64,000 bases of DNA from Luteimonas sp. BLCC-B24 (GCF_028550595.1 NZ_JAQQGN010000007.1:120468-184467); one strand, 5' to 3'; positions 51,924-61,634 are shown, counted from the first letter of the stretch. The notes: a model not told the origin generated them from the letters alone. Numbers and translations are program-made.

Positions 51924-54900
51924 ATGTCCAGAGTCCACCGTCGCCGCATCCTCGCCGCCAGCGTGCTGTCGCTGGCGATCGCCGCCGCACAGGCCGCCGA
52001 TGCGCCGCGCCTGCTGTTCCATGTCTCGGCCGATCGGGACTTCGTCGCCGATACGGCGCTCGGCGATCCGGTGCCCAACTTCAAGGACAAGGTGCGGCTG
52101 GTCGACGCCGGCGTGCGCGGCCGTGCGATCGAATGGGACGACGACGGCGTGCTGTCGTGGAACGCGCCCGGCAACATCGACGCCGCACGCGGCACGCTGA
52201 GCTTCTTCTGGCGCGCGCGCGATCCGGTCGGCGAGGCGCCGTTCGTGATCTTCCGCGTCGGCTATGCCGATCACTCCAGCTGGGACATGGCGTGGCTGCG
52301 CATCGACTGGAACGGCGCGGGCTTCGACGCCTTCGTCACCGACGCCAACCTTGCGCGCTCGCGGGTGTCGTTCCGCATGGACACGCCCCCGGCGGCCGAC
52401 GCCTGGACCCACATCGCGTTCGCCTGGGACGAGACCATCGGCGTGCGCCTGTACGTCGACGGCCGCGAAGTCGCGCGTGAGGACCGGCCGGCGAATGCCC
52501 AGGCGTCGTTCGACTACGACGCGGGGCTGGACCAGTTCGGCCTCGCGGCGCGTATCCTCGCGCCGCACCAGGTGCAGAGCCGCTACAACTTCCTGCGCGG
52601 CAGCGATTTCGACGACATCCGCGTGCACGACCGCATGCTCGATGCGGCCGGCGTGCAGGCGGTCCGCAGTTTCCGTCCACCGACGACTGCAGTGGCCGCG
52701 GACGATCGTCTGGCGGCGTGGCGGTTCCGCCACGGCTGGCAGGACGGCGCCGCGCCGCCGCTGCTCGCGTCACCGGTGACGACGATCCGCAAGGTCGAGT
52801 TCGCCGACACCCGGGACCTCAAGCAGTGGATGTGGAAGGGCACCGACGGCATCGCCGAAACCACGTGGCCGGGCGTGTACAACCGCTCCCGGCTGCGGGG
52901 GCGCGACGACTATTTCCAGCTGCCCGACTGGGACACCTACGTCGACGGCGGCAAGGCGCTGGACCTCGCCCTGCCGGACGAGCCCTTCAACCGCATCGAA
53001 CTGCGCGGCGCAGCCTATGGCGACGCGACCTACGGCGCGGATGGCGACAGCCAGCAGCCGCTGTTCTCGCGGCCGCAGGGCATCGTGCGCAGCGTCGACG
53101 ACTTCGATACCCGGCGCGGCGGGCATCTGCGCTTCACCAATGCCGCCCAGGAAACGCCGATCCAGGAGATCTGGGCCTATCACGTCAGTGATGCGGCCGA
53201 GCCCGAAGGCTCGGTGAAGCAGGCCTACACGATCCGCAGCAACGCCGAGATCGACTACACCAATCTCGCCGATCTGCGCAGCTACATCGAGGGCCGCTTC
53301 GCGCCCGGCGAGCGCAGCATGGCGCTCGCGCTTCCCGGACGCGCCGCATTCCGGACGCGCCCGGCAGCGCCGGCGACCGCCGACGCGCAGCCGATCGTGC
53401 ACGTGCTGATTCCCTCGGGCATCGGCGACGCGCCGGCCGCGCAGCCCTTGATCCGCAGCTGGGCACACAGCTGGGAGAACATGTACGACGGACTCGACGG
53501 CATCGCCATCGACATTCCCGCGCTGGATCTGCCGGCCACCCACACCGTGGACGGCACTCCGGCCATTCCGCTCAACATCCGCGTCAAGGATCCCATCTGG
53601 CCGGCGCGCGACATGATCGATGTCTCGGTGTCGGTGACGCCGGGGCAGCCGCGCACGCTGTGGCTGGACCTGCGCGACCGCATCCTCACCAAAGACAGCC
53701 TCTGGATCAGCATCGCCTCGGCGGCGCCGGGATTCGACGCGGGCGCCCTCGACGGTGCCGAAGTGCGCATGGTCTACAAGCCGCGCGAAGACGCGATTGC
53801 CGAACACGTGGCCGACCGGTTCAACCAGGTGCGCGACAACTGGGGCTTTCTGGTCGAAGAGCACACCACGTCCAAGCGCCAGCGCCTCTACCAGCGCGTG
53901 TTCGCCGACATCAGCGATCTGCTGCGCGTCGATCCCGATCACGAGCTCGGCCGGCGCTACTGGAACTACATGAGCTACAACAGCCAGGGCCTGCCGCCGT
54001 TCGAGCAGCCCGAGGCGCCGGCCGGCGTGCCGCTGTGGGCCTTCCGCCAGCTCGAGGATCTCAAGGCCGTGCGCCGCTTCATCGAGTGGTGGATCGACGA
54101 GCGCCAGGTGGAGTTCGGCGACTTCGGCGGCGGCATCTCCGACGACAGCGATCTGTCCCAGCAGTGGCCGGGCCTGGCGCTGATGGGCGTGATCCCCAAC
54201 AAGCTCAATGCCTCGATCACCGCCCTGGCCGATGCGGCCTATGCCAACGGCATGTTCGCCGGCGGCCTGTCGACGATCGAGACCGACGAACTGCACGCCT
54301 ACGAGGAAGGCATCAATACCAACAGTGCGATGGCCCTGCTCAACTGGGGCGATCCGCTGACGATGACGCGGCTGATGGAGACCGTGCGCGACCTCGACGA
54401 GAAGATCGTGCTGCGCAATCCGCAGGGCCATCTGCTGTTCTCCAGCAACTGGTTCGGCGGCAACAAGGTCTACCGCGAGCCGCGCTGGCAGTGGCAGAAG
54501 CCGTATTCGTTCCCGGTGCTGCATCCGGCGTTCGTGCTCGGCGTGTTCAACGCCGACCCCACCAGCCGCGCGATGATCACCGGGCTGGCCGACGGCTATC
54601 TCGCCCATGCCTACACCGACGACACAGGCGCCTGGCAGCTGCCCAACGAGATCCACTGGGCGACCGGCGAACGCCGCGGCGGTGACCTGTTCGACGGCTC
54701 CGGCGGCGCCGACACGATGCATCTGTACTGGGCCGCGTGGCGCTGGACCGGTGACGTCAAGTACCTGCAGCCGCTGCAGTACCGCGTGGACCGCAGCGGT
54801 CCGGCCGGCCTGTCCAACCTCGCCGAGAACTACGTCGACGTGCTCGGCCGGCGCGAGGACTGGGGCGCGCGCCTGCAGCAGTCGGCCGATCGCGGCGAGA

Positions 54901-55751
54901 CCGGCGTGCAGAGCGTGTTCGCCTGGCAGCAGACGGGCGACAAGACGTATCTCGAAGCCCTGCACGCCGAGGGCATCCGCGCCAAGGCCATGCGCGAGTA
55001 CATGAACACCGAGGGCCACTGGTGGTCGGATCGCGTCGAGGCGCCCAGCGAGTTCCTGCAGCGCGCACGCCTCGGCGGCCTGGCCCTGCGTCGCAACACC
55101 ACGTACCCGGGCCACACGGTGAGCTGGCGCTTCGATGATGACGCGCAGGCGGAACAGGTCGCGCTGCTCGTCTCGGCGCCCTCGCGTGAGGCCTTCAAGG
55201 TCATCGCGCACAACACCGGCGCGCGCACCGCGCGGGCGGCGATGACCGGCTGGAACGTCGCCCCCGGCCGCTGGCGCATCACCAGCGGCGTGGACCGCAA
55301 CGGCGACGAGACCATCGACGGCCGCGCGCAGACGCGCGAGGTCGTGTTGGAGTCGAGTGCGTCGGTCGACCTGGCGTTCGCGTCGGGCCAGACCCAGGTC
55401 TTCGAGTTCGAATTGATCGAAGCCGGCACGCCGGTCGAGACGCGCGCCGACATCGGCATCGGCCGCGGTGATGTGCGCGTGGTCGACGGCGCGGTCGAGG
55501 TCACCGTGCACAGCCTGGGCCACGCCGATGCGCCGGGCGGCGTCGCAATCCTCGAGGACGCACGCGGCCGTGCGCTGGCCCGCGTCGAGATTCCCGCGCT
55601 CGATGCACCGCGCGACCTGCGACCCAGAACCGCGACGCTTCGCCTCGAACACGCGGCCGGCATCGATCCGCGCGGCGGACGGGTGCGCATCGCGCTGCCC
55701 GGCGACGGCGAGGAAGTGACGCGGCTCAACAACGTCGTCGAGGTGCGCTGA
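51924..55751 (+). CDS. Large secreted protein of unknown function in pectin operon (LamG-like N-terminus)
   Basis: 1275 residues from an ATG at 51924 with GGGAGAT 9 nt upstream. Signal peptide about 1-25 (ILAASVLSLAIAAAQAAD). Residues about 35-235 look like a concanavalin/LamG fold (GTLSFFWRARDPV, DAWTHIAFAWDETIGVRLYVDGREVA). A beta-rich middle follows, then from about 640 a long helical region with conserved-looking aromatic/acidic patches GDFGGGISDDSD (732-743) and NWFGGNK (W843), GGADTMHLYWAAWRWTGD and GHWWSDRV. The C-terminus (1100-1275) is beta-sandwich-like. I do not recognise a CAZy family; alpha/alpha-barrel-like content suggests a glycoside hydrolase or polysaccharide lyase. Confidence 0.75.
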   Translation: MSRVHRRRILAASVLSLAIAAAQAADAPRLLFHVSADRDFVADTALGDPVPNFKDKVRLVDAGVRGRAIEWDDDGVLSWNAPGNIDAARGTLSFFWRARDPVGEAPFVIFRVGYADHSSWDMAWLRIDWNGAGFDAFVTDANLARSRVSFRMDTPPAADAWTHIAFAWDETIGVRLYVDGREVAREDRPANAQASFDYDAGLDQFGLAARILAPHQVQSRYNFLRGSDFDDIRVHDRMLDAAGVQAVRSFRPPTTAVAADDRLAAWRFRHGWQDGAAPPLLASPVTTIRKVEFADTRDLKQWMWKGTDGIAETTWPGVYNRSRLRGRDDYFQLPDWDTYVDGGKALDLALPDEPFNRIELRGAAYGDATYGADGDSQQPLFSRPQGIVRSVDDFDTRRGGHLRFTNAAQETPIQEIWAYHVSDAAEPEGSVKQAYTIRSNAEIDYTNLADLRSYIEGRFAPGERSMALALPGRAAFRTRPAAPATADAQPIVHVLIPSGIGDAPAAQPLIRSWAHSWENMYDGLDGIAIDIPALDLPATHTVDGTPAIPLNIRVKDPIWPARDMIDVSVSVTPGQPRTLWLDLRDRILTKDSLWISIASAAPGFDAGALDGAEVRMVYKPREDAIAEHVADRFNQVRDNWGFLVEEHTTSKRQRLYQRVFADISDLLRVDPDHELGRRYWNYMSYNSQGLPPFEQPEAPAGVPLWAFRQLEDLKAVRRFIEWWIDERQVEFGDFGGGISDDSDLSQQWPGLALMGVIPNKLNASITALADAAYANGMFAGGLSTIETDELHAYEEGINTNSAMALLNWGDPLTMTRLMETVRDLDEKIVLRNPQGHLLFSSNWFGGNKVYREPRWQWQKPYSFPVLHPAFVLGVFNADPTSRAMITGLADGYLAHAYTDDTGAWQLPNEIHWATGERRGGDLFDGSGGADTMHLYWAAWRWTGDVKYLQPLQYRVDRSGPAGLSNLAENYVDVLGRREDWGARLQQSADRGETGVQSVFAWQQTGDKTYLEALHAEGIRAKAMREYMNTEGHWWSDRVEAPSEFLQRARLGGLALRRNTTYPGHTVSWRFDDDAQAEQVALLVSAPSREAFKVIAHNTGARTARAAMTGWNVAPGRWRITSGVDRNGDETIDGRAQTREVVLESSASVDLAFASGQTQVFEFELIEAGTPVETRADIGIGRGDVRVVDGAVEVTVHSLGHADAPGGVAILEDARGRALARVEIPALDAPRDLRPRTATLRLEHAAGIDPRGGRVRIALPGDGEEVTRLNNVVEVR

Positions 55752-55784
55752 GGCCAGGATTGCTGCCCGGCGTCCAGGAGGAGC

Positions 55785-55812
55785 GCGTTCGCGCGCGAAG
55801 GGGCGCGAACGC
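55785..55812. other. 10-bp hairpin in gap between convergent operons
   Basis: GCGTTCGCGC, 8-nt loop, GCGCGAACGC, lacking a T-run. The 262-bp gap (55752-56013) between the 1275-residue protein gene and the GH43 gene otherwise shows nothing recognisable. Confidence 0.5.
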
Positions 55813-56013
55813 TGACGCCCCGTCGCGCGCGGGCGCGCCTGGGGCGAACGGGAGGTCCGCAGAGATCCGCGCTGTGTCCGCGGCATTGCGTCGGCTGCGG
55901 TTGCGGGGGCGTTGCCCGCCAACGGCGGACGCGCACGCGCGCGACCGGGCACCCGCAGGACGGCACGTGCGCGCGCCGGCGGCCTGCGACAGGTGGCGCG
56001 AAGGCGCTCCGGA

Positions 56014-57075
56014 TCAGCGCACGAACGGCTCGATCGTGCGGATGCGGCCGTCGGTCTCGTGCACCAGTTCGGCGACCTTCGCGCTGCGCAGGTGGGTGCG
56101 GTCGGTCAGTTCGGTGTCGTGATAGAACAGCCACCAGCGGCCGTCGGCCTCGACGATCGAGTGATGCGTGGTCCAGCCCTGTACCGGCGTGAGTACGACG
56201 CCGCGATAGGTGAAGGGTCCGTACGGCGAGTCGCCGGTCGCATAGGCGATGGTGTGGGTGTCGCCGGTGGAATAACTGAAGTAGTAGCGCCCCTGGTACT
56301 TGTGCACCCACGCCGCTTCGAAGAAGCGCCGGTCGAGGTCGCCGCCGCGCAGCGGCGCGCCGCTGTCGTCGACGAGCATGACCTCGCGCGGCGTTTCCGC
56401 GAAGCCCAGCAGATCGTCGGACAGCCGTGCGACGCGCGGCATCAGCGCGGGCGCATCGGGTTGCCGGAGATCGGTGTCGCCGATGCGCGCGTCGTAACGA
56501 CCCGAGACCCAGCGCTGCAGCTGGCCGCCGTGGATGCCGCCGAAATACATGTAGCGCGCGCCGTCGTCGTCCACGAACACGGCCGGATCGATGCTGTAGC
56601 TGCCGGGAATCGGCTCGGGCTGCGCGGTGAACGGGCCTTCGGGCCGGTCGCCGGTGGCGACGCCGATGCGGAAGATGCCGTCGCGATCCTTCGCCGGGAA
56701 GTACAGGTAATACCGGCCGTCGCGGTGCGTCGCGTCGGGGGCCCAGAGTTGCCGGTCCGCCCAGGGCACATCCTCCAGCCGCAGGCCCGGCGGGTGCACC
56801 GTCACCGGCCCGCCGATGCGGTCCATCGACAGCACGCGGTAATCGCGCATCACGAAGGCGCTGCCCGGTTCGTCGTCGCGCGGCGGCTCGTCGACGTCGT
56901 GCGAGCCGTAGACGTAGACCCGGCCGTCGAAGACGTGCGCGGACGGATCGGCGATGAAGGCTTCCCGCACCAGCGGCGCGTGCCGGAACGTCGGGCTGCC
57001 GGCGGGCGGGGTCGTCATGCAGCCGGCGAGCAGCGCAGCTGCGGCGATGGACAGAGCGGAGCGGCGTGCGGTCAT
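56014..57075 (-). CDS. GH43-family glycosidase lipoprotein
   Basis: 353 residues from an ATG at 57075, overlapping the esterase stop. Lipoprotein signal (SIAAAALLAGC, Cys19). Five-bladed beta-propeller family 43: IADPSAHVFDGRVYVYGSHD with base Asp43, LWAPDATHRDGRYYLYFPA, GSYSIDPAVFVDDDG with Asp163 (pKa modulator) and FFEAAWVHKYQGRYYFSYS with acid Glu253. GH43 enzymes are mostly alpha-L-arabinofuranosidases or beta-xylosidases; in a pectin locus, removal of arabinose from arabinan/RG-I side chains is the likely job. Third gene of the minus operon. Confidence 0.88.
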   Translation of the reverse strand: MTARRSALSIAAAALLAGCMTTPPAGSPTFRHAPLVREAFIADPSAHVFDGRVYVYGSHDVDEPPRDDEPGSAFVMRDYRVLSMDRIGGPVTVHPPGLRLEDVPWADRQLWAPDATHRDGRYYLYFPAKDRDGIFRIGVATGDRPEGPFTAQPEPIPGSYSIDPAVFVDDDGARYMYFGGIHGGQLQRWVSGRYDARIGDTDLRQPDAPALMPRVARLSDDLLGFAETPREVMLVDDSGAPLRGGDLDRRFFEAAWVHKYQGRYYFSYSTGDTHTIAYATGDSPYGPFTYRGVVLTPVQGWTTHHSIVEADGRWWLFYHDTELTDRTHLRSAKVAELVHETDGRIRTIEPFVR

Positions 57076-58679
57076 TGCGTGCCTCGCTGGAGGAAGGGCG
57101 CCTGCCGGTAGAGCATACGTTCCCCGCCGCGCGGATCGTGCTCGAGCCGTGCGGTGGCATCGAACACCATCGTCTCGCGCGCCTCCATCGAGTACGGCGT
57201 CCAGGTCGGCATGCCGGCGTGGTTGGGGTCGCCGTTGCGTGCGAACGCCAGCAAGGCGTCGCGCATCGTGGCCGCGACCGCACGCGCGTCTTCGCCGTCG
57301 CCTGTCTTTGCGCCGCTCACGCCGGTATTGCCGAACACCAGCGGAATGTCGAGCGTGTGGAACGCGCGCAGGCGCGTGCCCTCGTCGGTGCGCGGGTACC
57401 AGTCCAGCTGGTAGGCCCAGGTGTTGGTCCCCCGCGCGGCGCGCACTTCGAGTTCTTCGACCGCACCGCGCCACGAGCGACCGGCGGTGGTCGCGGCGAA
57501 GAACACCTCGGACGGCGTGTAATCCGGATACAGGCGCCGGTATTCGGCGACGACGACCGCGGGGTCGAGATCCACGAACTGCTGCGTGCGCAGCCTGGCG
57601 GGCAGGGTGTCCCAGGTCAGCGCGAAGTTGTCGGCATCGTTGCCGAGGAAGGCGCGCGTTTCGTCGCGCGTGTTGCCGATCACCATCGGGATGTGCGCCG
57701 ACTGCGGCGGTGCATCGGGCCAGAACGGGTGCCGCGGCAGGTTCACCGTGTCGACGACCGGTCCGAAGTACAGCGCGCTACTTTCCACGCGCGAGGGGTC
57801 GCGCACGCTCTGCGCATCGAGCAGGGCCTTCAACGGCAGGCTGCGCAGCCGCGCGAGTTCGCTCGGCGCGACGTTCAGTGCACCGAGAAACAGTTCCGCG
57901 CGCTGGGCGGCCGCGCGCGGGCCCGCGGCCGTGACCTGCTGCCCGCTCATCGTCCACGCGCGGTGGAAGAGGCCGCGCGCGGCCGGCATGGCCATCAGCG
58001 TGGCGATCTTGGCGCCGCCGCCGGACTGGCCGAACACGCTGACGTTGCCGGCGTCGCCGCCGAACTCGTCCGCGTGCTGTTGCACCCACTCCAGCGCCTG
58101 GATCAGATCCAGCTGCCCGACATTGCCGGCGTGCGCGAACGACGCGTCGCCGAGATCGCGCAGGTGCAGATACCCGAACGCGTTAAGCCGATGGTTGAGG
58201 GTGATCACCACCACGTCGCCGTGGCGGCACAGCGCGCCGCCGTCGTAGAGCGGATCGCTGCCCGAGCCGGTGCTGAACGCGCCGCCGTGGATGTAGACCA
58301 GCACCGGGCGCTTCGCGCCGTCGCGCAGGCCCGGCGTCCAGACGTTGAGGCGCAGGCAGTCCTCGCTGCCCGGCCCTTCGCCGCCACGCTGGGGCGCGGA
58401 CGGGCCGTAGTCGAGGGCGTCGCGCACGCCGCGCCACGCGGATTCCTGCAGCGCGGGCTGCCAGCGACGCGATGCGGTATCGGCGCCGTAGGGCACGCCG
58501 CGGAACACGTGCACGTGCTGCTCGATGCCGCCCCCGATCCGGCCGCTGCGCACGCGCGCGACGGTGGTGCGGGGTGACGGCGCAGACGGGAACGCGACGG
58601 GCACCGCGGACAGCGCGGCGACGCCGATGCCCACGCGCAACCAGTGGCGACGGGCGGGATGCGAGGGACGATCGGTCAT
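57072..58679 (-). CDS. Type B carboxylesterase
   Basis: 535 residues. N-terminal RRHWLRVGIGVAALSAVPVA resembles a Tat or Sec signal (twin Arg at residues 10-11). Family motifs: FRGVPYGA, EDCLRLNVWTP, VLVYIHGGAFSTGSG (oxyanion hole), then VSVFGQSGGGAKIATL with the nucleophile Ser in GQSGG (more commonly GESAGG). Probably periplasmic or secreted; in this operon it may remove acetyl, feruloyl or methyl esters from pectin. Overlaps both neighbours by 4 nt. Confidence 0.88.
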   Translation of the reverse strand: MTDRPSHPARRHWLRVGIGVAALSAVPVAFPSAPSPRTTVARVRSGRIGGGIEQHVHVFRGVPYGADTASRRWQPALQESAWRGVRDALDYGPSAPQRGGEGPGSEDCLRLNVWTPGLRDGAKRPVLVYIHGGAFSTGSGSDPLYDGGALCRHGDVVVITLNHRLNAFGYLHLRDLGDASFAHAGNVGQLDLIQALEWVQQHADEFGGDAGNVSVFGQSGGGAKIATLMAMPAARGLFHRAWTMSGQQVTAAGPRAAAQRAELFLGALNVAPSELARLRSLPLKALLDAQSVRDPSRVESSALYFGPVVDTVNLPRHPFWPDAPPQSAHIPMVIGNTRDETRAFLGNDADNFALTWDTLPARLRTQQFVDLDPAVVVAEYRRLYPDYTPSEVFFAATTAGRSWRGAVEELEVRAARGTNTWAYQLDWYPRTDEGTRLRAFHTLDIPLVFGNTGVSGAKTGDGEDARAVAATMRDALLAFARNGDPNHAGMPTWTPYSMEARETMVFDATARLEHDPRGGERMLYRQAPFLQRGTQ

Positions 58680-59626
58680 GGCGTGGTCTGTTCCTGGATC
58701 CAGTCGAGGGCCAGCTGCGGCCAGCGGGCGAGGGCACCGCTGGCGCCACGGATGCCGAAGCCGTGGCCGCCGTGCGGGAAGACGTGCAGCGACACGGGGA
58801 CGCCGGCGCGCAGCGCGGCGGCGTGCAACGCGAACGTATTGCCGACCGGGACCGCGTCGTCGTCCTGCGCATGCAGCAGGAACAGCGGCGGTGTTGCGGC
58901 GGTGACGTGCCGGTCGGGAGACAGGCGTGCCACGGCGTCGGTCTCGGCTGCGTCACCGGCGGCCAGCAGCCGTGCGCGCGAACCGGGGTGCGCCAGCGGC
59001 GGCTGCATCGTGATCACCGGATAGACCAGCAGCGCGAAATCCGGGCGCGCGGACAGCGTGTCTGCGGCATCCACCGCGGCGTAGGCCGCGTCCGTCGTCG
59101 TCGCCAGGCGCGCCGCGACATGACCGCCCGCGGAAAATCCCATCACGCCGACCCGCGCGGGATCGATGCCGTAGCCGCCCGCGTGCGCGCGGATCAGACG
59201 CATCGCGCGCTGCGCGTCGGCAAGTGGTGCGTCGGCGCCTTCGACGTGCGCGCGATCGGGCAGGCGATAGCGCAGCACGAACAGGGTGATGCCTGCCGTC
59301 TCGACGAAGGCCGGCACCAGCGCGGTGCCTTCCTTGTCGAGCACGATGCGTGCGTAGCCGCCGCCCGGCGTGACCAGCAGCGCGGTGCCGTTGGGACGGG
59401 GCGGCGCATGGACCACGAGGTAGGGCGCGCGCACGTCCTCGATGATGCGATCGGGCCGCGTCGGATCGTCACTGCGCTCGGTCAACCGGCCGGGCGACTC
59501 GGCGAAACGCGCGGGCCACAGCGGCAGAACCGGCGCCGCGTCCTCGTGTGCCACCACCGCCCGGGCGACGCCGGGCAGCGCGAGCAGGGCAGCGCAGAAC
59601 ACCGCATTGAAACCGCAGATCCGCAT
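58676..59626 (-). CDS. Alpha/beta hydrolase, acetylesterase-like
   Basis: 316 residues from an ATG at 59626 (an earlier GTG/ATG frame start at 59677 adds charged residues before the signal). Signal peptide about 1-22 (FNAVFCAALLALPGVARA). Fold motifs: LVTPGGGYARIVLDKEG (oxyanion), GVMGFSAGGHVAARLA with nucleophile Ser, LLHAQDDDAVPVGN (Asp) and FPHGGHGFG (His), as in the rhamnogalacturonan/xylan acetylesterase-like group. First gene of the operon esterase-esterase-GH43; deacetylation of pectin is the inferred role. Confidence 0.85.
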   Translation of the reverse strand: MRICGFNAVFCAALLALPGVARAVVAHEDAAPVLPLWPARFAESPGRLTERSDDPTRPDRIIEDVRAPYLVVHAPPRPNGTALLVTPGGGYARIVLDKEGTALVPAFVETAGITLFVLRYRLPDRAHVEGADAPLADAQRAMRLIRAHAGGYGIDPARVGVMGFSAGGHVAARLATTTDAAYAAVDAADTLSARPDFALLVYPVITMQPPLAHPGSRARLLAAGDAAETDAVARLSPDRHVTAATPPLFLLHAQDDDAVPVGNTFALHAAALRAGVPVSLHVFPHGGHGFGIRGASGALARWPQLALDWIQEQTTP

Positions 59627-59684
59627 CACATCCACTCCGTCTTCGCGTGGCCGCGTCGCGTTTTTGCCGCACTGCACATTGAAG

Positions 59685-59700
59685 ATGACACCGGTTTACC
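59685..59700. promoter_or_regulatory. Operator candidate in divergent promoter
   Basis: ATGACACCGGTTTACC lies between the divergent esterase and hydratase-TRAP operons. It has a CCGG centre with half-sites TGACACC and GGTTTAC, the layout of LacI-family operators. ATGACACC is the reverse complement of GGTGTCAT found before both receptors. Confidence 0.5.
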
Positions 59701-59765
59701 ATACAAGACACCCCCAGGCATCGCGATCTGCGGTGCAGCAAACGGACCCGGCCAGGAGCATCGAG

Positions 59766-60617
59766 TTGAACAACGCCACCGCGCACCCGTCGTCGCACGC
59801 GACGCCGTCCGACGACACCTCCGGCATCGTCGACGCCTTTCTCGACGCGCGGCGCAACGGCCGATCGCTGCCCGATTTCCCCGGCGTGATTCCCGACGAT
59901 CTCGAAGCGGCCTACGCCGTGCAGGACCAGGCGATCGCGCGCTGGGCCGATCCGGTCGTCGGCTGGAAGGTCGGCTACATCGCTCCCGAAAAGCGCGACG
60001 CCTCCGGCGACGAACGACTGCTCGGTCCCGTCTTCCGCTCGCGCCTGCAACAGGCGGAGACGGCGACCGCATTCGACGTGTTCGACGGCGGTTTCGGCGC
60101 GATCGAGGCCGAGTACGTGCTGCGCCTCGATGCCGATGCACCGGCCGACAAGACCGACTGGACGCCGGACGAGGCCGCCGCACTGCCGGCGACGCTGTTC
60201 ATCGGCCTGGAGGTCGCCAGCAGCCCGCTGGCGACGATCAACCAGCTCGGCCCGCGCGTCGTGGTCTCGGATTTCGGCAACAACAACGGACTCGTGGTCG
60301 GCGGCGAGATCGCCGACTGGACGGCGCTCGACGAGACCACGCTGACCGCCGAGAGCTGGATCGACGACGCGCGCGTCGGCACCGGTGGCGCGACCACGCT
60401 GCCCGGCGGCCTGCGCGCGGCCTACGCGTTCGCGCTGGCCCGCTCGGCGCGGCGCGGCCGTCCGCTCAAGGCCGGTGAGCTCATCGCGACCGGCAATGCC
60501 ACCGGTATCCACGACATCCTGCCCGGGCAGCGTGCCCGTGTGGTGTTCACCGGCTACGGCGAAATCGCCCTCGTCGCGAAGGCCGCCGCGCCGCGATCGG
60601 AGGGGGCCGCGGCATGA
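59766..60617 (+). CDS. 2-keto-4-pentenoate hydratase / FAH-family enzyme
   Basis: 283 residues from a TTG at 59766 with AGGAG 7 nt upstream, a strong site; the longer frame overlaps the divergent gene. Family features (MhpD-like): AAYAVQDQAIARW, VGWKVGYI, FGAIEAEYVLRL with metal-binding Glu, FIGLEVASSP and the C-terminal PGQRARVVFTGYGEIAL. These enzymes hydrate or cleave 2-oxo acids with Mg2+. Coupled to the TRAP genes by a 4-nt overlap, it probably acts on the imported acid; its exact substrate in a pectin locus is unclear. Confidence 0.82.
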   Translation: MNNATAHPSSHATPSDDTSGIVDAFLDARRNGRSLPDFPGVIPDDLEAAYAVQDQAIARWADPVVGWKVGYIAPEKRDASGDERLLGPVFRSRLQQAETATAFDVFDGGFGAIEAEYVLRLDADAPADKTDWTPDEAAALPATLFIGLEVASSPLATINQLGPRVVVSDFGNNNGLVVGGEIADWTALDETTLTAESWIDDARVGTGGATTLPGGLRAAYAFALARSARRGRPLKAGELIATGNATGIHDILPGQRARVVFTGYGEIALVAKAAAPRSEGAAA

Positions 60618-61606
60618 CCACGCGGCGCGCCTTCCTCGCCGGTCTCGGCGCGGCCTGCGCCGCGCCGCTGCTGCCTGCCGCGCTGCATGCGGACGAGGCC
60701 ACCACCGTTCTCACGGCCACCGATGTCCACGTCGCGAACTACCCCACCGTCGAGGCGGTGAAGTGGATCGGCGAGACGATGCTGCGCGAAACCGGCGGGC
60801 GCGTGCGTCTGCGCCAGTACCACTCCGGCCAGCTCGGCCGCGAAGCCGAGGCCATCGACATGGCCCGCTTCGGCGCGATCGACATGACCCGCGTCTACGC
60901 CGGTGCGCTCAACAACGCGTTCCCGCTGACCACCGCGCTGTGCCTGCCGTATGCGTTCGACTCGGTGGCGCACATGCGCCACGCGCTCGATGCCGGCATC
61001 GCGCAGACCGTGCTCGACGGCTTCGGTGCGCGCGACCTCGTCGGTCTGGCGGTCTACGACAGCGGCGCGCGCTGCTTCTACAACACGCGCCATCCGATCG
61101 TGACGCCCCAGGACCTGCGTGGCCTGAAGCTGCGCGTGGCCTCGTCGGACATGTTCATCGATCTGGTGCGGCTGCTGGGCGCGAATCCCACGCCGATGTC
61201 GCTGGGCGATACGTTCTCCGGCATGGAGACGCACATGATCGACGGCGCCGAGAACAACATGCGCAGCTTCCATTCCAGCCGGCATTTCGAGGCCGCGCGC
61301 TTCTGGTCGCAGAGCGAGCACTCCTACGCGCCCGACATCCTGCTGATCTCGCGCCGCTCGCTCGAGGCACTGCGTCCGGGCGATCGCGACCTGTTGATCG
61401 ACACTGCGCGCGCGTCGGTGCCGGTGATGCGCCAGCTGTGGGATGCCTCGGAAGGCGCCGCGCGCCAGGCCGTGGCCGACTACGGCATCGCGTTCAACGA
61501 CGTCGACATGCCGGCGTTCCGTGCCGCCGCGCAGCCGCTGCGCGAGCGCTACCTGCGCCACCCCGAACTGCAGGCGCTGTACGCACGCATCCGCCAGTCG
61601 GCCTGA
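60614..61606 (+). CDS. dctP: TRAP transporter substrate-binding protein (DctP)
   Basis: 330 residues starting in the hydratase stop (ATGA). N-terminus MTTRRAFLAGLGAACAAPLLPAALHA is a twin-arginine-like signal. Body: NYPTVEAVKWIGETMLRETGGRV, YHSGQLGREAEAIDMARFGAIDMTRV, LRGLKLRVASSDMF with the conserved carboxylate-binding Arg, and MSLGDTFSGMETHMIDGAENN. Binds an organic acid in the periplasm. By context likely galacturonate or unsaturated digalacturonate. Confidence 0.92.
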   Translation: MTTRRAFLAGLGAACAAPLLPAALHADEATTVLTATDVHVANYPTVEAVKWIGETMLRETGGRVRLRQYHSGQLGREAEAIDMARFGAIDMTRVYAGALNNAFPLTTALCLPYAFDSVAHMRHALDAGIAQTVLDGFGARDLVGLAVYDSGARCFYNTRHPIVTPQDLRGLKLRVASSDMFIDLVRLLGANPTPMSLGDTFSGMETHMIDGAENNMRSFHSSRHFEAARFWSQSEHSYAPDILLISRRSLEALRPGDRDLLIDTARASVPVMRQLWDASEGAARQAVADYGIAFNDVDMPAFRAAAQPLRERYLRHPELQALYARIRQSA

Positions 61607-61634
61607 TCCCTCCATTCGCCCCACGGTACCCACG

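Noticed and set aside
52770..55952. 1060-residue minus-strand open frame
   Set aside because: Mirror of the 1275-residue gene, lacking signal, domains or ribosome site; the plus-strand gene has all of these.
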